64,000 nt of DNA from Cinclus cinclus (GCF_963662255.1 NC_085047.1:105208181-105272180), one strand, 5' to 3'. Shown: positions 50,146 to 64,000, counted from the first letter of the stretch. The notes: generated from the letters alone by a model not told the origin. Translations and numbers: made by a program.

Positions 50146-53100
50146 TAGAAAAGTGAAAATAAGAATATTTTGCGTGATGTGCCATTTGATGCATGACAGG
50201 ATAAACACAGAAACTAAAATTATGCTGCAGATCACATGCTGTTCAGCAGGTCAGCTAGTTCTCTCCAGAGAGTTCACACTTTCTCTCACTGTCTTTTAGG
50301 CTTTCTGCATTTTGTGTATATCCTTTCTCTGCTCCTTTGATTCTTCTCACTTTCCTTACCCTTTCTTACTTTTCACACTTCTTGTGTCTTCTTCTCCATT
50401 ACCCTTCTGCATTTTCACTTGCCTTTGACATGTTTCTGTTGTGTGGTGTTTATTTCTTTATTTATTTTGTGACTTTAAAGCATTCCTTACCCTGCAGATG
50501 TGCATTCTGAATTATCTGAGAGATCATGCCACTAGTAGTAGTACAGTGTTTTGTTGTAAAAGGATTGATTAGTTTTTCATCCATGCATTGCGCTATAGCA
50601 CAGGTGATTTCTCTGTGAAAATGGCTCTCAAATCCTCTTGATTCCTGATTTTCATCTCCACTTATTTTTAGAGATGAAAGAAGAAAAAGCATAGGAATAA
50701 ATGGTCTTTAAAATATGCTTTCATTTTTTTGATGTCCTACTGTGATTGTTTTCTCTCATAACTTTCTCACTCTTCTATTGTTCTTTGTATTTTTAAAACC
50801 CCAAAACCTACAATATTTGTTAATAATTCTATTGTTATAGATGAGCAAGTTTTGTGCATATATTAAATCCAAATATTCTTTTATATTGGTCAAATTAATA
50901 TTTCATAGTCTCCAAGGGAAAAATTATTGTTTTTTTCAAAATTAGAAAAACTGCTCAATAAATCAGTTTTTTTCAGAAGACTGTTATAGGTATCACCTAC
51001 TTATCACATGCAAGTTAACTCATTTTAGACATTTTTCTAGAACTAAAATTTTAAATTTTTCTACTAGGATCATTACATGCTCATTACTTTCCCCACCTAT
51101 TTTAAATCTCAGTGATTAAAACAGAACACCTTTCTACAGGTAAGATCTACCTGATCTCAGATTCAAGAAAATGATTTCTTTCTTGTTTTCTCACCTTGTT
51201 TTGAAGCCATAAGCCTCAATTCTTTGTAAACAGTACTGCTTTTGTCCAGTAATTACTTGAGCAGCTAATAGTCACTCAGTCAATCTTTCCTCTGAGACAC
51301 TAGTGTCTGACCAGTTCATTTCCACTTTGTTGTTCATTCCTTATTTATGAGAACCGTGCTAAAGTTCTCTTCTTAGTATTTCCATTTTTTACAACTGCAA
51401 TAATTTATGATCTAAGTTTTCCTGCAGATGCTGTAAATCTCATACACTTAATATAAATAATCCTGTGATAAATTTTAACCTCAAATCTTGCATTCACCTT
51501 TGTATTCTTTATTAATTTAATGAAAATGTGGAAAATTAGACTATGATGGGCTTAAGGAACTGATCCCCCACTTACAGAGGCAGATGAGCTTCACCCTTCT
51601 CAGCTGCACTCCTCAGATTTCTACCAATATAAATGGCAGTTTCAGATGCACGAGAGCTCAGGAACATCACCGGAGGAAGTTGGGGTATTTCTGCAGTGCA
51701 CAGTGAAAACTGCACGCAGCAGAAAATTTAAGAATTCTATATTTTATAAATAGATAAGAGGATAAAGAATGGATGAAAAACCCTCAAATGAATTATCAAG
51801 GATATTTTTCTATTCTCTTATGTTTTTGGATAGATTATTGTCCATATTATTCCACTTCCTTTGTAGTGTTCATTTGATGTGGAGTTGTTTTATACTAGGG
51901 AAGAGGAGGATTTAAGCAAAAGGACAGAGAATTTCCTGAAGGCAGGAGTTGCTTAGACAGTTTTGAAAAAGAAGGAGCCTTCCTTCCAGAAGGTGAAGTT
52001 CCAACAACAGAGCTCCCAACCTCTGTCCTGCTGTGCTCCCGGGGACCTGCTGAGGCTCTGAGCTCTGCTCAGACACATCAGGATGTGGCACTGCTGTGCT
52101 CAGAACATGTCCCACTCACAGGACACACCACCGAGTCACAGCCACAGCCTGCTACAAGTGCTCAGGAGGGACAGTTAGTCTCCCTGCTTTAACTGCTGAA
52201 GAGGCAGTAATGGGAAATTGATAAGAAGCTTAATGTTATTAAACACCTGTGAGAAACCATTTAAGGCAGAAGACATTTCTGCATCACTGAAGCATTCACA
52301 CTTCACGATGCTTTTAGGGGAAAATCCAAGGCAATATATATATTTACATTGATATATATATATATATATTTCAAAACTCTCCTGTACTTTGTCTCTCCTC
52401 ATAGCAATCCCAGAGAAGTACATATAACAAAGAGATAATCATGAAATAGTTATGAAAGCTGATGGTCAACTGGATTGACAAGTCCCATGATCTTTTTGGC
52501 AACTGTATTATGTACATTCAAATTTATCTTTTTCTGAACCAGGAACTTTTCTGGTTTTCTGAACCAGTGATAGTATTGATAGCTAAACCAAGAGAATGAA
52601 AATGATGTGTTTTTTTTCCGTTCCAATGCAAATTATGTCACTGGTTAATTATGCAGTCTTTGGTAAATCACTTTAGGTGTGAGGGCCAGCTCCAGAGAAA
52701 GCTGTGAAGGGTTGAAGGCAGACAGGCAGCTCTTGAGAGCCCTCACATATGTTCTGAAAGACTGTGGTGTGAATCAGGTCATGTCTAGGAGCCACAAGGT
52801 TGAGAGGTGAATACAGAGTCGTGCCTGTGCTCGTATGACCACTGGAGAGGCAGAGCTAAATGCTGTGAACACGGTGAAATGCTGCAACTTCCCAGGGACT
52901 CGGGATCAAAGCTGCCATGAAGCATAGGCAGAGCTCAGGCATACACTGAATCAAGTTTAGCCTCCAGTTTTGTGTAAACAGATCCTTCACTGGGTCTGAT
53001 CTTACTTTCTGGTAAACCTTTAATGCCAGTGTAGCATGAACTATTAATTTTAAGGAAGGTAAATGCTGTTATGTAATTTGAAAAATTTGAAATTTTGAAG

Positions 53101-55960
53101 GCACAAAGCTATATAAATATTTTAAATTTTATTCAGCTTTTCTAAACGTATAACTTTTTTTCAGAGTTGATCCCCATCCTTTTTTCAAACTACAACAGTG
53201 TCCAGCAGGCAATACCAGACTAGAGGTTTCTTGGTAGAAAGGAGAGAGAAGTGCTGAACTTCTTCTATGGAATTTTCCAGAATTTGAGGACTTCTTTAGT
53301 TTAGGGCCACTGACTTATGAGCATTTATCATTGCAAAGTCCATCTTTGTATGTTCCACTGACAGAAAGGAAATTGAAAATTAAGATATTTTTGCATTTCT
53401 GTGTTTTGATCAGTGAAATGCAGAACAGCCAAAGCACAGGATGATTTTAAATTGATGGAAATAAGAAAGTAAATGTTCAGTGAATAAACCCCAATAATTA
53501 TTTTTTAATAATAGGTATGAATTAAGTAAATCAGGAGTTTTAATGGAAGTTGTAATTTAACAAACAAAATACAGATTTAACACATATGATTTAACACTGA
53601 AAAGCTGAAATTTAATACAAACGTTGCTATTTAGTAGGAGAAATCCCCATGAAAAAAGAAAATTATTGTCATCCTATGACCAGTGCATTTGGTCAGGTTT
53701 TCTGGAAATGTCATTGTGTTAAAGGTGGTGGCTGGGGAGATCTTGTTTCCCTTGTTCTGTGGATGCCCTTTGGCAGAAGATTGATGCTGAGTTTGGGTTT
53801 ACAAACACAGAGTACGTTGAGCCAGGAAGTGCAACAGGTCTGCAGCACAAGTAGGAAAGCAAAAACACCATGACAAGCTGAGACAGTCAAATACTGTTTG
53901 TTCTACAGAAGATTTTGTTTTTATGAATTATTTCCCAGTTTTCTGCAGACATTTCCGTACTAACTCTATTGGTGATTGGGTTCCAGCTCCGTACTCAGAC
54001 TATGCAGAACTACAACAGAAGCTTCCTAAGGGAGAAACTTTGAATTTTGGCTCAGCCTTCATTAATGTATAAAATGGAAAAGAAGTAGAAAACATGAAAT
54101 TTTTGACCTACATTGTAATTGAAACAATGAAAACATCCTTAAATCATAGGTGTTTTAGAGACTCAAAAATCTTCTGAACTATTCAGCTGCTGATCAAAAG
54201 TGAGATTTTTTTTTTTTTAAGGATGTACTGTAGCTACAAAAGGGGCTGTTCTCTTCTGTAATAGAGGATCTGATATGAGCTGCAGAGAATGTATCAAAGC
54301 ACATTGTTTTTACTCTACAAAAAATAGCAGTAATGAGCAAAATAGTTTTACCAAGTAAGATCTTTTTCCTCATAAGTTTTGATTCTCAAGATAACTATTG
54401 ATTTCCTGTACCCTTAGCTCCATGCCTTCTGAAACACATTCACACACACACAGAATCACTATAAAAAATTACAGTATTTGCTGCAGGCTGCAGTGGTAAT
54501 TTTCTATCATATCTCTTTACCCTCTGATATTGTTCTGTTCTATGGAAAATTCTGTAGTGGAATACAAAAGCCAGCATGGATGAAACTTTTCTTTTATAAT
54601 GTTTTGAGCTGCTGTTTTGAGGGGAAAAGGGCAGATTGTGATGCTATCATCACCTGTTTTATAGATTGTTTTGCTGTCCTGCTGGATATAGTATGGCACC
54701 AAGAGCCCAAATACACATGAATCCAGATGAGATAACAATCTTGTAATGCCAGGAGAGATCTAAGGCTGAACTGTCACTCATATATGTGCCTTCCTCATAT
54801 TCATGACTTATGAGATAAATTCTTTTGCAAACACAGAAAAGCATGAAGTATTAATAATATCTTTGAACATTGGAATCTGAAGGAAAGAATATGATTCTGA
54901 CTTTCATGGAGTCATGCACATCTAGCTCTAACAAGTGAGATTTGGACAGGAAGATGTGTCTAATTCAGTTCTTACAAGCCCTGAGCGTCTTGTGGTTTCT
55001 GCACACTTGTATATTAAGTAACTCTGGAGTTGGACAAATCTTTAATGCAGTTAATTATTCTCTCAGAGCAAAACCCAAAGTTTTTGACTTTTTTCTTGGT
55101 CTAAATCTGTTTGTGCTGGCATAGTCCACTTCAACATTGTGTTTGCTGAAGGCCTTCACTGGCTTATGGCTGCTGTATCATGGCCTCAACTTGGTTCATG
55201 AAAGGACTGCATTGCATCCTTATATTTTGGTTCATCATATATCTGAGATTTTGAAAAAAATTGGGCAGTTGCATGTAAATTTAACAAATGCAATACCAAC
55301 AAGAAATATCAGGATAGAGAAGGCTTTAGTTTCTGATTAAATTTCTTGGCAGTTTATATATTGAGGTGGAGGAAGAATGAAGTTGTTTTTGGGAAGGCTT
55401 TCCCTTCATATTTTTTGTCAGAAAGATAAAAAATAGGTTTATATGAGCAATAGGAAGGATAGGGACAAATTTTCAGTGACTAGGGAAAAGTAAAAGATAT
55501 GTAAAAGAAGAAAAATGGTGGAAGGATAGATAGAGAGAGGTAAAAAAGTTTTGCCTCTTACATCTGAACTTTCATTGGTTATTATGTTCCTTTCCAGTTC
55601 TTAACATAAACTTATGAATTTTAGAGGGCTATGTGAGATTTCCTTCCGTACATTTGTCTGCTAAAGCAAAATGTCCATTACACTTTGAATCTATTCCATT
55701 AATTATGAACAGCAAAGAAAAAATAAGCATAAATATGTACACAATTGCACCCTAACACTTGTCAGATTTTCTTCAGTGCCATTTTTAATTTTTTCTCTTT
55801 ATTCTCTAAGGGAAAACTTCTTTTGTATTAGGGATGTTGAGCTTACAAATAAACACTTGAAAATATATGTAAAAAATCGAATAGTATTTGCACAGAAAAG
55901 AACAGTGAATTGTAATGAGAAAGAATTCTCTTTTTAATTCAGGAAATCAGTCCTTTGTTA
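50146..55960. other. AT-rich non-coding interval
   Basis: No gene is supported. Bases 51950-52180 and 52680-52960 are GC-richer and unassigned. An (AT)n tract lies at 52351-52370, a T12-type run at about 54207-54218 and a short CA repeat near 54440. The frames of 60-80 codons around 54478-55340 show nothing recognisable. Confidence 0.5.
52351..52370. repeat. (AT)n microsatellite
   Basis: GATATATATATATATATATT, about nine AT units, with a shorter AT run 20 bases upstream (52334-52343). Confidence 0.9.
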
Positions 55961-56019
55961 CAAACAAACAAACAAACAAACAAATGACCCAACAAACAAA
56001 ACAAACAAACAAACAAAAA
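55961..56019. repeat. (CAAA)n microsatellite, interrupted
   Basis: About twelve CAAA/ACAAAC units with one interruption (TGACCCAA) near 55984-55991. Confidence 0.9.
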
Positions 56020-56211
56020 TTTCCCAAATTCACCAGCCAACCCCCCAAACAAACACCCTGCCACAAATCACTTAATGCTTTTTAAAGAAACTTTTGGCAG
56101 AATTTTGGAATTCTGGAACTTTTCCTTGGAATTTTGGAATTTTTGGATTTTTGATCTCTGCTCCCTGTCAGCCTTTGTGACTTTACAAGACTAGGCTTCC
56201 TAACTGGTTAC

Positions 56212-56261
56212 TTTTCTTGTTTACTCTTCTGAATAGTTTTCTTGTTTACTCTTCTGAATAG
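56212..56261. repeat. Perfect 25-bp tandem duplication
   Basis: Two identical, directly adjoining 25-bp units (starting TTTTCTTGTTTACTCTTC and ending TGAATAG) occupy 56212-56236 and 56237-56261. Perfect identity suggests a recent event. Confidence 0.95.
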
Positions 56262-57990
56262 TCCAAGTCTATGTCAAATCTTTCAATCTTTTTTTTTCTT
56301 ATTTTATCTGACATAAACACCCTTCCACCTGTCAAAACTTGAATGCCTAGATAGTCTGGTGTGATAAAGGCCTGATTTTAAGATAATCATAATCCATAAG
56401 CTTAAATATAAGGTCTACAATAAATGTTATTTTTTGCTCTAACTTCTGATTTGTATTTCTCGTGGCATTTTCATCATCAAGATTTCAGAAATTCTAACAG
56501 GAACAGAGTAGGTTTAGGATAAAAATACTGTGTGCTTGAGGACGGTCGTACGGATTTTATCAGTAGATTTGTTGTCTCAGTCTTCACAGGGCTTTCTCAA
56601 GAACTACAATAATGCAGATGTCAAAATTAAGTCTGCTGAAATTGAATTTTTCCTCCTCTATGGAAATACAATTACATAGGACAATACAAAGAAAATCCTA
56701 TTCTTTGAAACCACTTTTATTCCAGTTTTCAGTTTTTCTTTCATTCCACAAAGTTCTTTTGTGATCAGTGTGGGATCATATGAAGACAATAAAAAGAACA
56801 GTTCTGGAATGTGCCTTTAGCATCACAGAAACTTAAGCTCTGCAGACCATATTGGCTGCCTGAAATAGGTGGTGCATTTCCAAATGGAAGCATAAAGCAT
56901 AATGGGAATGATATGCAAATTAGAAAAATCAGTAGCAAAACAAACTGCCTTGTTTGTATTCTACAGCAGCAGGTTTAACCAAAAAGAAGTTGTAGGGTTT
57001 TTTGTGTGTGTTTCTCTAAAAGAAACATTTCCTAACAACACAAGTGACTAATTTAGAATGGAAAGTCTGTTGAATCTCAGTGTTGGTTGAGTTTTTGGAA
57101 GGAGAGTAAACAAACTAAATGCAGGAAAATTTTCATGGAATTGGAATGTACCTTACAGCAGATGAGTCTTATGTTCAATATGTGAATACATGTGGATTAA
57201 TACATGTGAATATTTAAGGTAAATAATGTTTAGTAAAAAAAGAAAATGCAAATGTGTGATATCACTCTGTAGTTTTTTTTGTTATTGAATTTGTCATGAT
57301 ACAGTCAAAATCTAAAAATATCTGAATGTGTTTTGACCCAAATCATTACTATATTTTGATGCATTCATTAAATAGGAATTACTGTACCCTAAAACATGTT
57401 TAAGCACAGTGTAATTATTAGAAAGACTTATTCTTTTGAAACCAAATCAAGACAGTTTTTTATCCAATTTTTTTGGGTTTTTTACATTCTGACATTTTCG
57501 ATTTAAAATGTAGTGGCACTGTTTAACCATCTAATATGTCCTTTTTTCATATGCTTGTTTGCTTTTGATAAAAACCTAATATTGACAGGAAACTCCACAT
57601 TCAACTCAGACTTGTATGTGCAAAACTGCCTGTAAAGTAAAAAAAACCAAATATTTAGAGCTAGAAAAATGAAATTATTATACACTAAGAAATAATAAAC
57701 TAAACATCCTTGATTACACAACTCCCTAGGTGCCTTCTTCACATGCTACAGGCTGTTTGTTATTCTTAAAAAAAACAAACAAACAAAAAACAGGGGTCAT
57801 GGGAGGTTGCTTACATAATTACATTTTGAATTATGACTTTATTAGTTTAAACAAATAGTGATATTTCTATATGTCCATGGTGTGTTAACTTACAGAATGT
57901 TAGAGGATTGATCTATGCTGGAGCTTTGCACTACCTACCTAGATCAAGACACTGGCAGGAAATGATTGTGATTACCATGCTGCTATTCTT

Positions 57991-58020
57991 AAAAAAAAAA
58001 AATAAAAAAAAATTTAAAAA
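57991..58020. repeat. A-rich tract
   Basis: A12, T, A9, then TTTAAAAA. A low-complexity stretch with no retroposed body recognised beside it. Confidence 0.9.
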
Positions 58021-61000
58021 TTATCCAGAGGAACCAGAGAACCACTCATATGTTGAGTAGAGTAGAGGATGAGATTTTTATTAATTTCAGCCATGAAGGT
58101 AAAAGCCTTGGCTGGTAACTACAAAATTAGACTTAATGAGTTATTATTTTTCTTGTTTTGTAGAATGAAAATCAACTAAGCAAATAATCTCATAGTCTCA
58201 GATTCCTAGGTTGAAACTAATGACAGAGAATTCAGAATTCAACATTTTTTTATGTGCACCTCAGACACTTTTTCTCTCACTCACTGTATTCTGTGATGAA
58301 ATCCAACATTTAATCCATCACAAACTGAGAAAGGTGAATTTATTTAATGAAGCAAGTAGGAAGCACAAGAAGCTAGATATCAGATTGCAAAAAGCATCAA
58401 CCTCTTACCCAGACATGGGCTGGAAATAGTGCAAGTATATTTCAGTAAAATTGAAAATGGTCTGTGTAGAATCTGTAACACAATCAGAGAAAAATATCAC
58501 GACACCAGTTTGTTAAATCATTTGCTGGCTTATAACATCAAGACCTGCATGAATAGAAGAGACTGTGGCTGTGAACTGGAGAGATTCATCCCCTTCAGAC
58601 CTGCATGGAAATTCTAGACTTCTGCACTGATATTTGCCAGTCTCAACTGTGTAATGCAAGGCAGGAACACAAATGGCTGTCTCTGTCTTTCTACTGAGTG
58701 TGGTGGTGTGCAAATATCCAATCTCATTTCCTCTGTCATGTTTGATGTCTGTAGGTGGGCTGGCCTGGGTTTGAGAGCAGCTAGCACACATCCATCCTGA
58801 TGCTGGCTGGTGACTCATGTAGCAGAGCACAGTGATGTGTCCTACCAAGTCATGAGTAGGAGATGGTAGAACCACAGGCTGGGACAGCAGATCCTCTCAG
58901 TGATGGCCAAGAACACATCACAACTGACAGAGAATATTGAAATCAGATCAAGGTCTACCCATGCATGTGTAGCAATCATGGATGAATCTGAAGATACCAG
59001 AAGGAGTCCTCAGAACTCCAGTACAAATACTCTGACTGAGAGTTTTATATCTTCTATCAATGTGGTGCAGGACTGTAGAACAATATTTTCTCATAGCTTA
59101 GAGTCACCACAAAATTCAACTGTCTTTGTTCCCAGAATAAGGTACTACTCTTTGAATTTGTCTTTTCTAAATACATTGCTAAATATAAATTCAAGATAAA
59201 AACCTAACCATCCAAGCTGTCATACTTTAAATGTTGTTGTCCCAGGTGAATTAACAAGTGCCATACAAGTTATGCAGTCTGGTGTAAACCCCTCCACCAC
59301 AAGGAGAAAGATGCAGCCTCACTCTGTCATTCCCCGGTGAGTTGGCCAGGCAAGCCTTGTCTCTGTCATCATTTGACACCGAAGTGTTATTGCTGTCACA
59401 AACAGAGCACAGGGAAGTAGTAAAAAATGATAAGAAGCGCCGAGTCTGTCGAACAAAAGCAAATTTGAGTACAGGTTACAATTACAAAAGGCTGGCATGC
59501 AGAATAAGCCTTGCTAGCTCTTACTTGATAAATAAACCAAACATTCATGCTTATAAATCTTATTAGACTGACAGTTGAGTCTTACTGGTGACTGAAAGAA
59601 GCTAAATGGTATAATGCGACCCAGTAAGACTCACTTCCAAAATATGTTTTATTTCATTTTGAAATAGCTTGTATTAAGCTAAACAATGAGGGATTTAATT
59701 ACTTCAGAGCCCGTTGATTCATTATAAGACAATAGGTTTTAGTACAATATTTGGCAGCTGACTCATCTCAGGATTCAGCTGGTGCCTTACATAACATAAT
59801 GTGGTGATTGAGACACAGCATAAATCATGCAGCACTGAGTATCTGAGAAAAATACAACCACAGTTGTAAATAACAACATGTTGCATAAAGAAAAACCAAT
59901 ATCAAACCAAGTATCAGTTTCCTATTCACGCATAAAAAACCACTGCATACACAATTACTTTTCCTGTTGTTACTCACAAATTTCCTTGCTATTTTTTATA
60001 TCAGGATTTCTTATTGACCCTGCCATCTCATAAATAATACAGCTGTGTTGGTAGGTAGTTTTCACTTACCAAATTAGACTTGACCCCCTTGTATTGTTTA
60101 CATGCTGTTATAATTAGGCCCAGGAGAAAAGAAAGGCATCTGTTTTACCTCTCTCTCATTGTGTCATCTTACCTATATTAAAACTGAAAAAATCCCTTAC
60201 AGTTGCAGAATGTTGTTCTGTAGCAGAAACCAGCAGAGTCATTAAGATGAACAGAGACTGACCCTTTTCATGCTGTGCCCTGACTTTTCATTACTCCACA
60301 TTTATTATGATTTAAAATGTGTGTGGCGTGTGCTTCCTGCTCAGCTCGAAACCAAATCCATTTGAACCACGTGGAAGGATCCTAGAATAACAATGTGAGT
60401 TCATCTTAGATTACATTTCATAAGTGAATTTTATGCCAAAGTGTTTCTTACATGAAGAGTTATGAGAAAAAAAAAATGGTATTTTTATGCCACACCTGGG
60501 GAATGCACTGTTAGAAAACCTGAATCCCACACTTTAGCTGTTGGAGCTACATTTTCATGTAAGCTGTAGGCTAAAACCCCTGGCTATCCTCTGTGTCTGT
60601 GTGCTGCCTCTCACTCTGGTGCTGACCTGCAGTGACATGGAAAGGGAAATGGAGGAGGGCTGGCAGGGCAGGAGGACGCCTAGAATGGTTTTGACTTCTC
60701 CCCTGCAGGCAAAATATGCCCAGCTGGACCAGCTCCCATGGCTGCACACAGACAGGGATGTCTATCAAAGTAATCTTCATTTACTACCCTTCATTTTAGT
60801 CAACTCTGGGGCACAGTATGTGCTACTGCCTTGTATGAACTCTGTGCTGCTCATCCATGGGTAATGGAAAGGAAGACAGATCTCTGCTGGTGTATCTCCA
60901 ACACCTGCTGTAATATAAATGCATAGCTGATTAAATAGAGCAAGGAATATTAAGGACAACAGTTTGGTATGAAATCACAAATGAATTAGCTGTCATAATC

Positions 61001-64000
61001 TGTAACATTTTTTTCAATTGCCAATAACCTCTAATTTACCTCACTTGTGGTATCTTCTTGCATCTTGCAAAATCACATGGAAAATTAAGGAGATGCTCTG
61101 TTGGCCAAATCATGACCTCTGTCTTTGCTTTGAGGTGACATACATTTTCTGCTAAAACAGTAATGACTCATTAACAGACTGAGATTTACACTGATCATAA
61201 AATCCAACACGTTCATAAGTCATAAAGTTGTCAAAAAATCTTTTCCAAACCAGGTTATTTCTGGCACTATATTAATTTTTATTTTCAATAGATATTCCTA
61301 CATTGAAGAAATTTGACAAATCTACCTTTGAAAGTTTTGATGACTTCCCAAACTGGCATAAGAATGCTTGTAATTTCTGATTTATGGCCTAAAGTTGAAC
61401 AACTCCTCAAAATACTAAAGTAAAAAACTATCTGTGGTAATTTATTGTACTCTGTGTGTTTGAAACTGTGTGGAACAAAAAATTTAGAACAGCCTTACGT
61501 TAATTTATTATGACGTCTTTTTCAGCTACACTGTCAGACAAAATACTCTTAAAATGAGAAAATACTACTTTTAGCTACCTTGTTCTTACTTTATCAACAC
61601 ATATTAAAAGTCTGAAAAGTTAATATTAATGATTCCCAATGACCCAAAGTGGTACCAAATATTATTGCTATGTTTCATTGTGTCAAAATAAGAAAATGTT
61701 TTGCAATGTATTTTACTTGAACTAATTTTATTGTGCTGGCTGTATTTGCAAGTTTACTGTTAACATATCAATAGGCATTGAGGCATAGACCTCAAAAATG
61801 CAGGGCACAAAAATGTCTCACCAAAGTCAGCAAAAAAGATGGGTAGTTGGATTCTATGGGAATCTCTCAGCCCTGGAACTCATTTATGGCTTTTTGCTGG
61901 TGAAGAATCCACATGGAAAGGTATTAAATATAGAAGTGGTGCCAAATGCTCTCTGATGTGAAAGGTAACAGAGAATCAAGTTCTACGAGCTCTTTCCTGG
62001 TGTATTTAAAATGTGCACAGATGCATGCAGGCTGACAGAGGTCTCCTGCAGAAGGGCCTGACACTGAGTGCCAGAGGGAGAAGCAGGTCTGTGAGCAGCC
62101 TGAGCTCAGCCTGCTTTTATGGTAGTTTAGCCATGCAGTGCTAAGCCTCAGGCCTTCTGTGCTGGCAGCTGACTCAGAAAATAGGATGTACTTCATCTGC
62201 TCCATGCCTTGAGTTCCCAGGGACAGTGTGGACATAGCCTGAATCTAAATAAAAGCATGCTGTTGAGGTTTTGGGAAAGTTCCTGAGAAACAAGATATTA
62301 CACATGCTGGAAAGAGTCTTAATATGACATCTACTAAACCATAAATATCAGGAGATAGTAAAGAAGTGGGACTCAAACCAATGTGCAAGAGACAAGCAGT
62401 ATTGTGGTTGGGAAAAGGAAGACATGATGATTGAGAGAATGCAGAAGGAATTTTCAATTAATGTAAAGGAACCAAAATGCCTGGAAGGTTTATTGATTAC
62501 ATTATGATATTTGTGAAGAAAACTTATCATTTGGTGTAAAATGGTGAAAACCCGACAGCGTAATTGTCTAATGCTTGAAGAAATGTCAGATTCTTAGAAA
62601 AGAAAAATGTCTTCTGCTAGATCAGCTGCTGGAAAAGAAGACTGGATTTTGGATATGTGAGGTCTTCATCAAAGGGAAGTTTTGAAGTTCTTTACTATTA
62701 GTTTTTTTCTGAAGAGAACCATTATCATTTTTTCTCCATGTATAATAAAAATAGGCACTAAAAATCTGCTCAGTGATGATCAAAAGAAATTTAAGTCAGT
62801 TAAGTGGAAAAATCAACTGCCTAATATTTGGAGAAGTACTAGAAGTGAAACAGTGACATTGTGATTGCTGTCTTTTGGAGGTCTTTTAAGAATAGATTAG
62901 ACAAACATGTAGCCCATCTATCCAAGACACATTAGTCAGTCTTCCTAGTCTTATTTGGAGATTCACTTAGTGCTATAGTTGAACTCTGATTTTCAAAGAC
63001 ATGTTCATGTGGGAGTTCCTTATTTCCTTTTCCCCTTTAACTAATAGCTGCTACTTGCTGATTTCTGCAATTTTTGCTGCTATCAAAAGGAAACTAAATG
63101 TTCAGTAAAAAATTTAATGCTGTATTCTAAATCCAACAGTTGGAATACTCTTAAATTGTTTCAGGTTGTTCCCACAAACATGTGAAACAGTGATAATTAT
63201 GTGACCAAATCCATCAAAGTGATAAGGTTCTTGCTGAGTGAACAGATTCTTGTTTGAAAGTCAGTATGTTGCAAAGGAGGGAGTGAGCATGTTTTCATAA
63301 TCAAATTTCCAGATTAAAAAACCCAAACAAACCAACAAGAAACACCACTGAGAGGCAAAAATGAAACTCTCAACATGAACAAGTACAGAAAATTCCAGAA
63401 GAAGATGTATCATGGAAGAAAAGCCAAAGAAAGGGTCAAAAAAGTAAACATGTTTTGTTTTATTTATTTCTTAGATGAGTGCTTCTATATTCTCTGGGGT
63501 AGAGTGAAATGCCTGAAGGAATTTATTTTAGTTCTTGAAGAACAGCTTCTCCATTATTTAAAGGCTCCACTCACCAGTTTCATTTTGTTATTTTAAAATA
63601 AAAAAAATTGTGTATCTTATACTGCAGATATCCTGGCTGATTATAAAAAGCAATCCCCAGATATTGTAGATATAACTTATAATAAAAAACCTGCACATAT
63701 ATATATTTGAGAAAGAAGGGACCAAAATATGGGTTTGTGCTCATAATCAAAGTCTTGCAAACTCCTGACTATCTTCTGTCTTTACCAGCTCAGCCTCATG
63801 AATTTTAGGGAGGTTTGCCCTAAAGCCCAAGAATTTTGATGACATGTCACAGTTACAACAGTGAGAAAGTTCATGAGGAAAGACCTGTCAGAATTCTTTT
63901 TTTCCAGACCACTGTAGCATTTTCCCATGTTCCTCTGCTGAAAGCAGCACAGCAGTATTTGATATATGGATAAGGCACTGACGAACCTTACCTCTGTCTA

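Larger units (their letters stand above)
56020..64000. other. AT-rich non-coding interval to the window end
   Basis: No gene is recognised. Bases 58190-59570 carry an unusual run of neighbouring open frames (58211-58429, 58429-58617, 58900-59199 and 59342-59566 plus; 58513-58875 minus) with no recognisable motif. A 107-codon frame at 60541-60864 begins with a hydrophobic stretch but is otherwise unrecognised. A-rich tracts are at 57771-57790 and 57991-58020. Confidence 0.45.

Noticed and set aside
55961..56019. CAAA-rich tract considered as a CRISPR-like or satellite array
   Set aside because: It is a simple tetranucleotide microsatellite with no spacers or higher-order unit.
60541..60864. 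107-codon plus-strand ORF with a hydrophobic N-terminal stretch
   Set aside because: The start resembles a signal peptide, but the rest matches nothing I know and is overlapped by two minus-strand frames. There is no promoter or exon evidence.
1..64000. Search for an undescribed gene system or cluster
   Set aside because: No set of adjacent coding genes exists here. The structure is explained by avian retroelements, simple repeats and AT-rich non-coding DNA, apart from the few weak leads listed as findings.

Overview
This is a vertebrate nuclear DNA window, almost certainly from a bird and probably a songbird (passerine). It is AT-rich and gene-poor. I see no operon-like gene packing and no long conserved ORF. 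The repeat content is diagnostic. There are ten pieces of chicken-repeat-1 (CR1) LINEs, five of them plus-strand copies ending in the avian ATTCTATG-type 3' tail. There are also LTRs of endogenous retroviruses (ERVs) of a kind I recognise from songbird genomes.

Layout. Bases 1-9.2 kb: mostly unique AT-rich DNA with one possible minus-strand exon (3266-3442), a short CR1 (about 4.8-5.1 kb), a TAC microsatellite (6.7 kb) and a 39-bp direct duplication (7.9 kb). 9.26-10.84 kb: an ERV LTR split by a second, roughly 1-kb LTR-like insertion. 12.2-14.3 kb: two CR1 pieces in opposite orientation; the second is an internal reverse-transcriptase fragment. 17.0-17.3 kb: a possible minus-strand terminal exon with a polyadenylation signal. 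21.1-21.8 and 29.0-29.7 kb: minus-strand CR1 copies. 26.6-27.2 kb: an ERVL-type solo LTR. 32.8-36.7 kb: three further CR1 pieces. 38.0-39.1 kb: a possible LTR beside an unexplained 104-codon open frame. 46.3-47.1 and 49.6-50.1 kb: two more CR1 copies. 50.1-64 kb: unique AT-rich sequence with simple repeats.

No complete protein-coding gene, tRNA, rRNA, CRISPR array or prokaryotic-type system is supported. Most ORFs of 60-200 codons are chance frames or antisense readings of CR1. The window reads as intergenic or deep intronic DNA shaped by retroelements. I found no convincing undescribed biological system. The leads most worth checking are the two candidate exons, the nested LTR, and the open frame near 39 kb. 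Family assignments rest on recalled consensus sequences, not on a database search.
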